From contig NZ_CP151635.1 of NCBI RefSeq assembly GCF_038397735.1, forward strand, positions 124,001-188,000: a DNA stretch of 64,000 nt, in the 5' to 3' direction. Numbering within the stretch: position 1 is the stretch's first letter; each line of letters opens with the position of its first letter. Position numbers and translations under genes: made by a program. Positions 1 to 7,728 of the stretch are shown one piece after another. The DNA is from Microbacterium sp. LWH13-1.2 (GTDB lineage Bacteria; Actinomycetota; Actinomycetes; Actinomycetales; Microbacteriaceae). The notes under the pieces are model-generated. The model ran no database searches, was not told the DNA's origin, and worked only from the letters and a program-made list of their open reading frames with translations.

Positions 1-462
1 GAGTTCCTCGCTCCCATCCCGGTGCTCGAGCGGTCGCACATGATCGAGGCCTATCATCGGCGGCTGTTCGACCCCGACCCGGCCGTCCACGAGCCGGCGG
101 CGGTCGCCTGGTCGCGGTGGGAGGCGTCGACGGTCACCCTGCGACCGGACGCGGCTCAGATCGAGGCGATGTCCGATCCGCGCGCTGCGACCGCGTTCGC
201 CCGCATCGAGAACCACTTCTTCGTGAACCGCGGCTGGTGGTCGGAGGGACAGCTGATCGCCGGGGTCGACACCATCCGCCACATCCCGACCGTCATCGTG
301 CAGGGTCGTCATGACGTGTGCACGCCGATGATGACCGCGTGGGATCTGCACGTGGCGTGGCCCGAGGCGGAGTTCGTCGTGGTCGACGACGCCGGTCACT
401 CGGCGACGGAACCCGGTACCCAGCGGGCGCTGCGCGCGGCGACCGACCGCTTCGCAGGCTGA
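1..462 (+). CDS. Alpha/beta hydrolase, C-terminal part (prolyl iminopeptidase-like)
   Basis: The frame is open from the window edge, so only the last ~153 residues are visible. They look like the C-terminal half of a prolyl iminopeptidase of the alpha/beta hydrolase fold, which removes N-terminal proline from peptides. The family is usually about 310 residues. Visible support is the segment 'IPTVIVQGRHDVCTPM', the usual place of the catalytic Asp, followed by 'VVVDDAGHSATEP', which carries the catalytic His. The nucleophile Ser would lie outside the window. The GTG at 22 is internal, because homology-like sequence continues upstream of it without a stop. The gene converges on the aldehyde dehydrogenase gene with about 40 bases between them. 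A related hydrolase of the same fold cannot be excluded. Confidence 0.75.
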   Translation, partial: EFLAPIPVLERSHMIEAYHRRLFDPDPAVHEPAAVAWSRWEASTVTLRPDAAQIEAMSDPRAATAFARIENHFFVNRGWWSEGQLIAGVDTIRHIPTVIVQGRHDVCTPMMTAWDLHVAWPEAEFVVVDDAGHSATEPGTQRALRAATDRFAG

Positions 463-501
463 GACCTCGCGGCGGACGGACCGCTCAGGGGCCGAGGTGC
501 G

Positions 502-2268
502 TCAGGCGCGCAACGCCTGGGTCAGCGTCTTCAGGAGTCCGACGATCCCGCCGTACGCGCGGAACCGTGTGAGGCCTTCGCTCACCGCGGCGCCCGTGCG
601 TGCCGACACGAACCACGGCGGCTTCGGGAGGATCGTGAGGCGCCCGCCGCCGTTGACGATCGGCAGCGAACGCGGGAACGGCCGGAAGGGGCCGCGGATC
701 ACCGACCGCTCGACGCCGTCGAGCAGCAGTGCGTTGTGGACGACCCCGATGCCGCTGCCGACGTCGTCGATCGTGCTGCCGGGGAACGCTCCCCAGGTGA
801 GGGTCGGGGTGATGAAGCCGAAGGCGGTCCATCCGTTGATCGCGATCGAGCCGTAGCGCAGCGCCGCGATCGCCCGGTCGAACCCGGCGCCGAGCGTCTT
901 CTCGGTCGACGGGTCGATCAGCAGATTGGCTCCCAGCGTGCCCTGCAGCTGCTCGTTCGCGTAGGCCACCGCGGAGTCGAGGAACTCCTGCCCGGTGCCG
1001 GCGACAGAGACGACGCCCAGGACGGGGGCGAAGTATTCGGTGCTCTGCAGTGCTGCGGCGTCGTCGCCCTGCTCGATCTCGACCAGCAGGCGGTCGCCGA
1101 GCACGAGGGCATCGGGGTAGGCCTCTGTCGCGAGGTCCATCCGCGAGGGCGAGCCCGGGTACCAGATCGGGCGCTCGGGAGCGTTGGCGTACGCGCGGCG
1201 GAGCGCTGCGCGGAAGTCATCGGCCTGCGCCCAGTCCGACGACATGATGACGACCTGGCCGGCGATGCAGTTGTGGCCGCTGTTCTGCAGACGCATGGTC
1301 GCGACGTGCTCGGCCTGATACGTGAGGTCGGCGGCCGTCCAGTCGCCCGGCACGATGATGATCGGCGAGACTCCACCGAGCTCAGCGGTGATGGGCTTCT
1401 TCAGCTGCGGTCGGTTCTCGCGACGCCGACGCGTGGCGGCTGATCCCGAGCCCCAGACGATCGCGTCGAACGTCGCGGCGGACCCGGTGATGTGCACGTG
1501 CGCGAGATCGGGGTGTCCCGTCAGGTAGACGCCCACCGCAGGCCCTCCGCGCACGATGCGCAGCAGGCCGAGGGCGATGAGCGGGGCGAATGCGCGCTTG
1601 TACACGGGCACGAGTGCGTCCTGGGTCGGGTTGACCTTGAGCAGTGCGGTGCGGTTGTGCGCGAGCAGCTCGTAGAGCACGTCGAGCACGGGGATCGAGG
1701 TGATGTTGCCGGCGCCGAGCACGAGCCCCACGCCCCCGGTCTCCGACGGCGTGCGCTGAGCGAGGCCGGCCGCGGCCCGCGCACCGTTCGGGGTCATCCC
1801 CGGTTCCAGCCACACCTCGCCCGTGTAGCCCGAGAGCAGGAACCGGTCGATGCCCGTCAGCGGGAAGGCGTGCACGCGAGAGCGTCCGCCGGGTGCTCGG
1901 TCGATCCTGACGCCGTCGAGTGGATTGGTGCCGTTCGCGAGGCGAGTGAGGGTCTCGATGTACGCGTCGAGAGCCCCGAGCACGCTGTACGGCCCGCTGA
2001 GCCATTCCTCCCCGCGCAGGGGATGCCGGCCGTCGAGGCCCTTGGATGCTGCGGCCGTGTTCGCCCAGTCCTCCGCGGTCGCAGCGACACTCGTGCGGAC
2101 GCCGTGCAGCAGGGTGACGCGCTGTGCGAGGGTCAGCGCAGACCAGGTGCGACTGCCGACGTGGAGCTCCGCGATCGCGGCATCGAGGCGTTCGCGTTCG
2201 CCCTCCGGCAGGTCGGTGGTGGTCGTCGTGGTCGTCGTCTTGGCGGCGGGCGTGGTCGCAGAAGTCAT
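502..2268 (-). CDS. NAD(P)-dependent aldehyde dehydrogenase family protein
   Basis: A 588-residue aldehyde dehydrogenase-fold enzyme, expected to oxidise an aldehyde to its acid with NAD(P). The catalytic thiol is probably Cys334 in 'NSGHNCIAG', and the general base Glu296 sits in 'ITAELGGVSP'. The Rossmann part includes 'VGLVLGAGNITSIPVLD' near 180-196. At 588 residues it is longer than the usual ~480-500. The extra length lies at the N terminus, which has a run of eight threonines at residues 11-18, and in the C-terminal tail. The start is ATG at 2268, supported by AAGGAG about eight bases upstream, with a possible -10 (TAAGCT) further up. The substrate cannot be told. It belongs to a divergent long ALDH group, so the activity is inferred from the conserved Cys and Glu. 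Confidence 0.85.
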   Translation of the reverse strand: MTSATTPAAKTTTTTTTTDLPEGERERLDAAIAELHVGSRTWSALTLAQRVTLLHGVRTSVAATAEDWANTAAASKGLDGRHPLRGEEWLSGPYSVLGALDAYIETLTRLANGTNPLDGVRIDRAPGGRSRVHAFPLTGIDRFLLSGYTGEVWLEPGMTPNGARAAAGLAQRTPSETGGVGLVLGAGNITSIPVLDVLYELLAHNRTALLKVNPTQDALVPVYKRAFAPLIALGLLRIVRGGPAVGVYLTGHPDLAHVHITGSAATFDAIVWGSGSAATRRRRENRPQLKKPITAELGGVSPIIIVPGDWTAADLTYQAEHVATMRLQNSGHNCIAGQVVIMSSDWAQADDFRAALRRAYANAPERPIWYPGSPSRMDLATEAYPDALVLGDRLLVEIEQGDDAAALQSTEYFAPVLGVVSVAGTGQEFLDSAVAYANEQLQGTLGANLLIDPSTEKTLGAGFDRAIAALRYGSIAINGWTAFGFITPTLTWGAFPGSTIDDVGSGIGVVHNALLLDGVERSVIRGPFRPFPRSLPIVNGGGRLTILPKPPWFVSARTGAAVSEGLTRFRAYGGIVGLLKTLTQALRA

Positions 2269-2313
2269 CGGCGTCTCCTTCGGACGGGATCCCAGCTTAG
2301 GCCGGGCGCTCGC

Positions 2314-3693
2314 TCAGGCGTCGATGTCGGCGCGACGCAGCCGATAGCGACGAAGGGTGAGCATGCTCGCCACCATCAGGAGTGCGGGGAGGATGCTGAA
2401 GCTCAGCACGATCCCCGTGATCGCCGCGTCCGGCTGCTGTGCCGTCACGCCGGCGACGGTCGAGACGTATCCGGTGGCCGCGAGGGTGAGCGAGACAGCT
2501 GTGGCGCCCAGGGCGAACCCGACCGTCTCGCCCGCCGTCCACACCCCCGTGAACGTGCCCGCCTGGCCCCTGCCGCTGATGCGCTCGTCATGCGAGATGA
2601 CATCGGGGAGCATCGCCATCGGAAGAGACTGCAGCCCGGCGTATGCGATGCCGGCGAATCCGATCGCGCCGTACATCCAGGTGCCGGGCATCCAGGCGGC
2701 AAGGACGAGGGACGCAGCGGCGGCCGTGAACAGGATGCTCGCGATGGCGAACGCCCGTTCCTTGCCGATCCTCCGCGCGACGACCGTCCAGACGGGGGTG
2801 GCGATCAGAGCGGGGCCGACGAGCGCCAGGAACACCAGCGTGACAGCATCTTCGCTGCGCAGCACCCAGGTGGCGACATACTGGGCGGCGGCGAGCATGG
2901 TCCCCGTCGCCAGGGCCTGCAGCAGAAACGTCCCGAGCAGCGCGCGGAAGGGCTGGCTGCGGCGCAGAGTGCGCACGCCTGCCGCGTACTGCTCGCGGAT
3001 TCCGGCCGGCGCCGCGAGCTCGGGGCGCTCGCCGTCGTCCGGGCGGTGCGCGGCGGCATCCGCGGTGCGCGAGGCGATGAGCATGCCGACGCCGATCGTG
3101 ATGCCCGCGACGACGCCCATCAGCAGGTACCCCGCGACCGGGTCCGACCCGGCGCTGCGCAGCTCGGGCCCGCCGGCGCCGAAGAGCAGGATCGCCGCGG
3201 TGAGCACGACCACGCGCCACCCGAGCAGGCGGGTGCGCTCGTCGTAGCCCGAGGTGAGCTCGGCGGGCAGTGCGACGTACGGCACCTGGAACAGACTGAA
3301 CGACGTGGCCGTGGCGAGGAAAGCGAGGAGCACGCAGATCGCGCCCGCTGTCGGTCCCCACGACGGGGGCACCGCGAACGTGAGTGCGAAGAACAGTGGG
3401 AGCGTGAGGGCGCCCAGGACCATGAAGCTACGACGGGAGCCCGTCTTCGCGTACTGGCGGTCGGATGCCGCACCGATCAGCGGATCGATGATGACGTCCC
3501 AGATCTTCGCCGCGGTCACGATGAGGCCGGCGGCGAGGGCCGCGACACCGAGGTTGTCGGTGAGGAAGTACGTCAGCACGAGCCCCGGGAGGGTCGCGTA
3601 ACCGCCCGTGCCCAGCGAGCCGATCGCGTACAGCGCGACCGTGCGGGCGGACAGGCGGGCGGATGCTCGTTCAGGCCGAGCCGCGGTGCTCAT
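2314..3693 (-). CDS. MFS transporter, glycoside-pentoside-hexuronide (GPH)-like
   Basis: A 459-residue, twelve-segment membrane transporter. The N-terminal region has 'DPLIGAASDRQYAKTGSRR', the D-x-G-x-x-x-D-R loop signature of the GPH (MelB/YicJ) branch of the major facilitator superfamily, which usually imports glycosides or sugars with a cation. A long hydrophilic loop near residues 215-235 separates the two halves. Longer in-frame reading is possible upstream, but the start chosen is ATG at 3693. It follows TACACT and exactly six bases (GGCGCG), so the mRNA is probably leaderless, and the protein then begins in the usual place before the first membrane segment. The upstream neighbour is the mycoredoxin-like gene; no sugar enzyme lies alongside, so the substrate is unknown. 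Confidence 0.82.
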   Translation of the reverse strand: MSTAARPERASARLSARTVALYAIGSLGTGGYATLPGLVLTYFLTDNLGVAALAAGLIVTAAKIWDVIIDPLIGAASDRQYAKTGSRRSFMVLGALTLPLFFALTFAVPPSWGPTAGAICVLLAFLATATSFSLFQVPYVALPAELTSGYDERTRLLGWRVVVLTAAILLFGAGGPELRSAGSDPVAGYLLMGVVAGITIGVGMLIASRTADAAAHRPDDGERPELAAPAGIREQYAAGVRTLRRSQPFRALLGTFLLQALATGTMLAAAQYVATWVLRSEDAVTLVFLALVGPALIATPVWTVVARRIGKERAFAIASILFTAAAASLVLAAWMPGTWMYGAIGFAGIAYAGLQSLPMAMLPDVISHDERISGRGQAGTFTGVWTAGETVGFALGATAVSLTLAATGYVSTVAGVTAQQPDAAITGIVLSFSILPALLMVASMLTLRRYRLRRADIDA

Positions 3694-3757
3694 CGCGCCA
3701 GTGTATCGGTGCGCGAAGTGCCCCCAGTGGTGCAGATGGGGGGTCAGACGAGCGGGA

Positions 3758-4021
3758 TCAGATGAGGGAGAGCTCGCGCAGCTTCGACTCGACGTCGGCA
3801 TTCGACGGCTCGACGTGGTGCGAGGAGTCGGGGTAGACCACGACCGGGATGTTCGTGCGGCCCGAGATCTCCTTCGCGACGTCGGCGGCCGACGGGTCTG
3901 CGACGAGGTCGACGTAGGTGTACTCGACACCGAGGCCGTCGAGCTGCTTCTTGGTGCGGATGCAGTCGCGGCACCAATCGGCGCCGAAGAGCGTGATCGC
4001 GGATTCTGCAGGAGAAGTCAT
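3758..4021 (-). CDS. Mycoredoxin / glutaredoxin-like protein
   Basis: A small 87-residue thioredoxin-fold protein with the redox motif Cys-Arg-Asp-Cys at residues 17-20 ('FGADWCRDC') and the cis-proline segment 'TNIPVVVYPD'. It resembles actinobacterial mycoredoxins, which reduce mixed disulfides with mycothiol and related substrates in the cytoplasm. Mycoredoxins usually carry a CxYC site, so the RD pair makes the exact class uncertain. Upstream in-frame ATGs exist, but ATG 4021 is preferred because it follows TACCCT and six bases (GGATAC), a leaderless promoter arrangement. It is divergent from the iron-box gene at 4121 with 99 bases between starts, so the two promoters lie in one short region. 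Confidence 0.82.
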   Translation of the reverse strand: MTSPAESAITLFGADWCRDCIRTKKQLDGLGVEYTYVDLVADPSAADVAKEISGRTNIPVVVYPDSSHHVEPSNADVESKLRELSLI

Positions 4022-4083
4022 GTATCCAGGGTAGAGCCGCATAGCTGGACGGGCGCCGAGTCGCACACGGTCTACACTGACCG

Positions 4084-4113
4084 TTGCTAGGTAAGGCTAG
4101 CCTTACCTATACT
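4084..4113 (+). promoter_or_regulatory. Promoter with DtxR/IdeR-type iron box
   Basis: A perfect 22-bp palindrome, TAGGTAAGGCTAGCCTTACC plus TA, lies at 4088-4109. It matches the pattern of DtxR/IdeR iron-repressor operators, whose consensus is TTAGGTTAGGCTAACCTAA. It fills the spacer between a plausible -35 (TTGCTA, 4084-4089) and -10 (TATACT, 4108-4113), which are 18 bases apart. Iron-loaded repressor bound there would block RNA polymerase. The -10 ends seven bases before ATG 4121, so the transcript is expected to be leaderless. Confidence 0.88.
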
Positions 4114-4120
4114 CGATCCC

Positions 4121-4513
4121 ATGAACACTGCGTGTGAGCACCACGAGGATCCGGACTGGGAGCACATCGAGGGAGTCGTGCTGATCGCCGGGGACTCGAC
4201 CGATGCCGGGGCGATCGCGGCCATCGCCGCTCGTCTGCCCTGGGATACGGAGGGGGTCATCATGCTCGAAGCGGCCGCACGCATCCAGTTCCGCCACATC
4301 GATGTGCCCGAGGGCGTCTCGGTGCGCTGGCTGCTGCGAGGCGACGGCATCCGCCAGCACGCCAAGGGGGAGCGGCTCGCCACCGCGGTGCACTCGTGGT
4401 GCGTCGAATGGACCTGCTCCGAACCGCCGCTGCAGTGGACGGTCTGGCTCGGTGCGCACACTCCGCCGCACGTCGCGCGCATGGCTCGCAGCCTGCTCGG
4501 CGTGGCCAACTGA
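4121..4513 (+). CDS. Standalone SIP-domain protein (siderophore-interacting C-terminal domain)
   Basis: A 130-residue protein resembling the C-terminal, NADPH-binding half of siderophore-interacting ferric reductases (SIP domain). The segment 'VVLIAGDSTDAGAIAAIAARL' (in pieces at residues 19-39) corresponds to the family's G-D-E-T-A-x-P-A-I helix, followed by the usual 'VIMLEAAARI' strand. The FAD-binding barrel found N-terminally in full proteins (~280 residues) is absent, and the promoter directly before the ATG leaves no room for it. The protein could therefore be a separate SIP-domain partner or a regulator rather than a complete reductase. An iron box lies in the promoter, so iron-repressed expression is likely. 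It ends before a strong bidirectional terminator. Confidence 0.72.
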   Translation: MNTACEHHEDPDWEHIEGVVLIAGDSTDAGAIAAIAARLPWDTEGVIMLEAAARIQFRHIDVPEGVSVRWLLRGDGIRQHAKGERLATAVHSWCVEWTCSEPPLQWTVWLGAHTPPHVARMARSLLGVAN

Positions 4514-4543
4514 CCACGACATCCGAGAGAGTGCACGAACCGT

Positions 4544-4579
4544 CGCGCCCGCGCCCGCGACGTTGAGGGCGCGGGCGCG
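4544..4579. terminator. Bidirectional terminator hairpin
   Basis: A 13-bp G/C stem (CGCGCCCGCGCCC paired with GGGCGCGGGCGCG, loop of ten bases) lies between the convergent SIP-domain gene and nucleotidyltransferase gene. There is no T-run, as is usual in high-GC actinobacteria. Confidence 0.7.
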
Positions 4580-4584
4580 CGGAG

Positions 4585-5046
4585 TCAGCGCGTCGCGAGC
4601 GCCGGAATGCCGGTGGCTGTGGCGCCAGCGGTGATCGCGTCGAGCGCTCGCCGCAGCGACGAGCTCGACGTGTGCGCCGTGTACGGGAAGTAGACGACCT
4701 CGACGCCGACCTCGGCGAACTCGCGTTCGAGCCGCAGGCCCTTGTCGGTGCCGCGCCAGTCGTCGCCCTTGAAGAAGTGGGTGAACTGCACGTCACGCCA
4801 CGAATCCATCTTCGACGGAGTTGTCTCGACGTACACGTCGTCGACGAACGAGATGTGACGGACTATCTCCGCCCGCTCTGCGGTCGGGATGACGGGCTCG
4901 ATGCCCTTCACCTGCCGCAGCATCTCATCGCTGACGACACCGGCGACGAGGATGTCGCAGTGCTGCTTGGCGTGACGAAGAAGGTTGAGATGCCCGACGT
5001 GAAACAGGTCGAAAGCACCCACGGCATAGCCGATGCGCGTCCCCAT
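4585..5046 (-). CDS. Cytidylyltransferase-like nucleotidyltransferase (TagD-like)
   Basis: A 153-residue enzyme of the glycerol-3-phosphate cytidylyltransferase type. These enzymes join a phospho-alcohol or phospho-sugar to CTP (or ATP), giving CDP-alcohol. The HxGH motif is 'FHVGH' at residues 15-19, after the first beta strand 'IGYAVGAFD'. The usual C-terminal R-T-x-G-I-S-T signature is replaced by 'HTSSSSLRR', so the substrate may differ from glycerol phosphate. The start is ATG 5046 with GGGGAG just upstream. It is divergent from the GT2 gene, and three TGGGGA boxes lie in its leader. A CDP-alcohol phosphotransferase in the same locus (16450-17166) is a plausible user of its product; that link is inference. 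Confidence 0.83.
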   Translation of the reverse strand: MGTRIGYAVGAFDLFHVGHLNLLRHAKQHCDILVAGVVSDEMLRQVKGIEPVIPTAERAEIVRHISFVDDVYVETTPSKMDSWRDVQFTHFFKGDDWRGTDKGLRLEREFAEVGVEVVYFPYTAHTSSSSLRRALDAITAGATATGIPALATR

Positions 5047-5050
5047 GATC

Positions 5051-5088
5051 TCCCCAGATCAGTAATTCCCCAGAAGGCGGATCCCCAT
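5051..5088 (-). promoter_or_regulatory. TGGGGA box cluster A (3 copies)
   Basis: Read on the minus strand toward the nucleotidyltransferase gene there are three copies of a TGGGGA core: GATGGGGAT, TCTGGGGAAT and ATCTGGGGAGAT, about 15-16 bases apart. The last overlaps the ribosome-binding site. The same box is clustered before three other genes of the locus (11031-11096, 25646-25735, 31758-31798). The region also lies before the divergent GT2 gene. The binding protein is unknown. Confidence 0.55.
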
Positions 5089-5211
5089 CCGCCCAGCGAC
5101 TCCCACAGCCGCATCCGCACAGCTTAGCAGGTGCCGGGTTTCTCGCCCATAGGAACACATGGAACTATGGATGCCGCAGCAATCGCCGGCGCACATGAAG
5201 GGGGAGGGCCC

Positions 5212-6390
5212 GTGGGGACAGCGGTCACCGTCATCGTGCCGACCTTCAACGAGCGCGACAACGTCGCGGAGCTCGTGGCGAGGACCGCCGTCGCGCTCGC
5301 CGCATACGACGCCGAGATCCTGTTCGTCGACGACAGCACCGACGACACCGCGTCCGAGGTCGAGCGCGTGGCGGCGGATGCTCCCCTTCCCGTCCGCGTC
5401 ATCCATCGAGACGACAACACCGGGGGACTCGGGGGAGCGGTCGTGGTGGGGCTCGAGGCCGCGGCATCCGATCTCTGCATCGTGATGGACGGCGATCTGC
5501 AGCATCCGCCCGAGCTGCTCCCCGCCCTGCTGGGAAGGTATGAGGAGGGCGATGCCGATGTGGTGGCCGCCTCGCGGTACATCGGCGGCGGCGACACCAG
5601 CGGCCTCGGAACGGCCGTGCGCTTCGGTGTGTCGCGGACGGCGACCTGGCTCACGCGTGCGATGTTCCCGATCCGGCTCGCACGCAGCACCGACCCGATG
5701 ACCGGCTTCTTCCTCGTCGACCGAGCCAGCCTCGATCTCACGACCCTCAAGCCCCAGGGCTTCAAGATCCTCCTCGAGATCCTCGCCCGCACGGATCTGC
5801 GCATCGCCGAGATCCCGATGGAGTTCGCCGAGCGGCGGCACGGCACCTCGAAGGCCAGCCTGAGGCAGGGCGCCACCTTCCTCGCGCACCTGACCCGCCT
5901 GCGCTTCGGCAAGATGTCGCTCTTCGCGCTGATCGGCGTGATCGGAGCCGTGGCGAACCTCGGCATCATGTGGCTGCTCACCGCCGCCGGCGTCCCCTAT
6001 ATCTGGGCTGCCATCATCGGCGCCGAGATCACCATCATCGGCAACTTCATCCTGCAGGAGCGGTTCGTCTTCGCCGACATGCGCACCGACGCCCGCGGTC
6101 TCGGCGGTCGTTTCGCCGCTTCGTTCACGTTCAACAACCTCGAGGCGGCTCTGCGCATCCCCGTCATGGCGCTGATGGTCGAGACCTGGCACATCTCGAG
6201 CGTGCTCGCCACAGGGCTGTCGCTCATCGTGGCCTTCTTCGCGCGCTTCCTCTTCCACTCGCTCGTCGTCTACGCACCGAAGAGGCGCTCGAAGACCGAT
6301 GCGGCGGATGCCGAGCCGAAGCCGGACACCGCGACTCTGCGGGTGATCAGGGCGATCGACGCCGAGGCGATGAAGCCGGGCGAGCTCTAG
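5212..6390 (+). CDS. GT2 glycosyltransferase (polyprenyl-phosphate sugar transferase-like) fused to GtrA domain
   Basis: A 392-residue two-domain protein. The N-terminal GT-A domain begins at once with 'VTVIVPTFNERDN' and contains 'VMDGDLQHPPE', the metal-binding DxD region of dolichol/polyprenyl-phosphate mannosyl- or glucosyltransferases. These load a sugar from its nucleotide onto polyprenyl phosphate. The C-terminal ~150 residues form four membrane helices of the GtrA type, which help flip the lipid-linked sugar. Several in-frame starts are possible (GTG 5131, ATG 5167, GTG 5212). GTG 5212 is preferred because it has a strong AAGGGGGAGG Shine-Dalgarno and places the start just before strand one. 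It is the first plus-strand gene of the polysaccharide locus, and a flippase gene follows about 70 bases on. Confidence 0.85.
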   Translation: MGTAVTVIVPTFNERDNVAELVARTAVALAAYDAEILFVDDSTDDTASEVERVAADAPLPVRVIHRDDNTGGLGGAVVVGLEAAASDLCIVMDGDLQHPPELLPALLGRYEEGDADVVAASRYIGGGDTSGLGTAVRFGVSRTATWLTRAMFPIRLARSTDPMTGFFLVDRASLDLTTLKPQGFKILLEILARTDLRIAEIPMEFAERRHGTSKASLRQGATFLAHLTRLRFGKMSLFALIGVIGAVANLGIMWLLTAAGVPYIWAAIIGAEITIIGNFILQERFVFADMRTDARGLGGRFAASFTFNNLEAALRIPVMALMVETWHISSVLATGLSLIVAFFARFLFHSLVVYAPKRRSKTDAADAEPKPDTATLRVIRAIDAEAMKPGEL

Positions 6391-6460
6391 CCATCGCGTC
6401 GACCGCTCGGGACTCCGACGCGACGAGTCGCGTGCGAGGATGTCAGGCGGGGAGGGCGAC

Positions 6461-7669
6461 ATGAAACGCAAGGCTCTGGGGGCCGTGATCGCGCAGGCGG
6501 CGCAGGCAGGGATCGGTCTGCTCCTGCAGATCCTCGTCGCGCGACTGCTCGGCATCGAGGAGTACGGTCGTTTCGCGATCCTGTACGGCGTCGTGATCGT
6601 CGCCACAGCTGTCGTCACCGGACTCATCGGCGACTCCCTCGTCGTGCTCGACCGCTCGAAGCGCACGATCAGGGCGGGCCTCGAGGCCATGCTGCTCATG
6701 ACATCCGTGCTGCTCGCGATCGGCTCGTTCCTGATCGCCTGGCTCACCGGATTCTCCGACGCGTGGGAGTCGACCCTGTTCGCCCTCGCGCTCGCCGCCT
6801 TCGCGGTCGAGGAGATCGTCCGACGGCTGCTGATCGCGCACATGTCGTTCGTCCGCACCGCGATCACCGATGTCGCCGGATTCCTCGTCGCGCTCGCGAT
6901 CATCCTCACCGTGCACGTCACGGGAACCCTGTCGCTCGCCGCGTTCCTCGGCGGGATCGCGGCAGGACAGGTCGTCGCGACCTTCATCGGCTGGGTCCTC
7001 GTGCCTCGGGCGGACCGGCATCTGGTCGGACTCCGCGGCGCCGACATCGCCGCGGTCTGGCGGTACGGCATGTGGCGGGGATTGCAGCAGGTGCTGCGAC
7101 CGAGCCTGTTCACCGTGCTGCGGCTGCTCGTGCTCGCTGGCGCCGGCCTCACCGCCGTCGGACTGCTCGAGGCCGCTCGCACCTACACGTCGCCTCTGAT
7201 CCTCGTGATCGGCGGGCTCTCATCGTTCCTCTTCGTGCGGTTCGCCGACCAGCACAAGGCGGGGAAGAGCGGATCGGTGCGCGAAGCGGACCGCGTCGTG
7301 GTCTTCCTGCTCGCCGGCACCGTCGTGATGAGTGCGATCGCGGTCGTGCTCATCCCGTGGGTGAGCCCGCTCCTGTTCGACGTCGAGGTCGATCCGCTCG
7401 CGGTGATCGCCTGGCTCGCCTACGGCATGTCCGTCGCGATCGTGACGCCGTACGGAGCGCTGGGAGCGGTGGCGGGGCGCCAGATCGCGGTGTTCCTCAT
7501 CCGCCTCTCGGACACCCTGCTCGCGATCATCGCCGTGATCGTCATGATCGCTCTCGGCGCGGAACCGTCGACTCTGCCGTTCGCGCTCGCCGTGGCATCG
7601 ATGCTGGGCGGTCTGGGCCTGCGATGGCTGGTCGTCGCAGGCGGTCAGTCCGAGCGCCCCGCGCGGTAA
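6461..7669 (+). CDS. Oligosaccharide flippase (Wzx/MOP-type)
   Basis: A 402-residue polytopic membrane protein with about eleven to twelve hydrophobic segments. It resembles lipopolysaccharide or exopolysaccharide flippases of the MOP superfamily ('QILVARLLGIEEYGRFAIL' near the N terminus is typical). Such proteins move undecaprenyl-linked repeat units across the cytoplasmic membrane. An ATG at 6440 is in frame, but ATG 6461 is chosen because GGGGAGGG lies a proper distance before it and the first helix then starts at residue ~5. The surrounding genes encode a glycosyltransferase, a chain-length regulator and a polymerase, which together form a Wzx/Wzy-type export set. Confidence 0.85.
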   Translation: MKRKALGAVIAQAAQAGIGLLLQILVARLLGIEEYGRFAILYGVVIVATAVVTGLIGDSLVVLDRSKRTIRAGLEAMLLMTSVLLAIGSFLIAWLTGFSDAWESTLFALALAAFAVEEIVRRLLIAHMSFVRTAITDVAGFLVALAIILTVHVTGTLSLAAFLGGIAAGQVVATFIGWVLVPRADRHLVGLRGADIAAVWRYGMWRGLQQVLRPSLFTVLRLLVLAGAGLTAVGLLEAARTYTSPLILVIGGLSSFLFVRFADQHKAGKSGSVREADRVVVFLLAGTVVMSAIAVVLIPWVSPLLFDVEVDPLAVIAWLAYGMSVAIVTPYGALGAVAGRQIAVFLIRLSDTLLAIIAVIVMIALGAEPSTLPFALAVASMLGGLGLRWLVVAGGQSERPAR

Positions 7670-7728
7670 TTTCTCACGAAGCAGCCAATGATAGGTTTAG
7701 GCCCTGTCTTCGACTGAGGGGGTTGGCG

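Noticed and set aside
1492..3765. 757-codon plus-strand frame over the ALDH and MFS genes
   Set aside because: It shows only low-complexity Arg/Gly/Glu text opposite genes with catalytic and membrane signatures.
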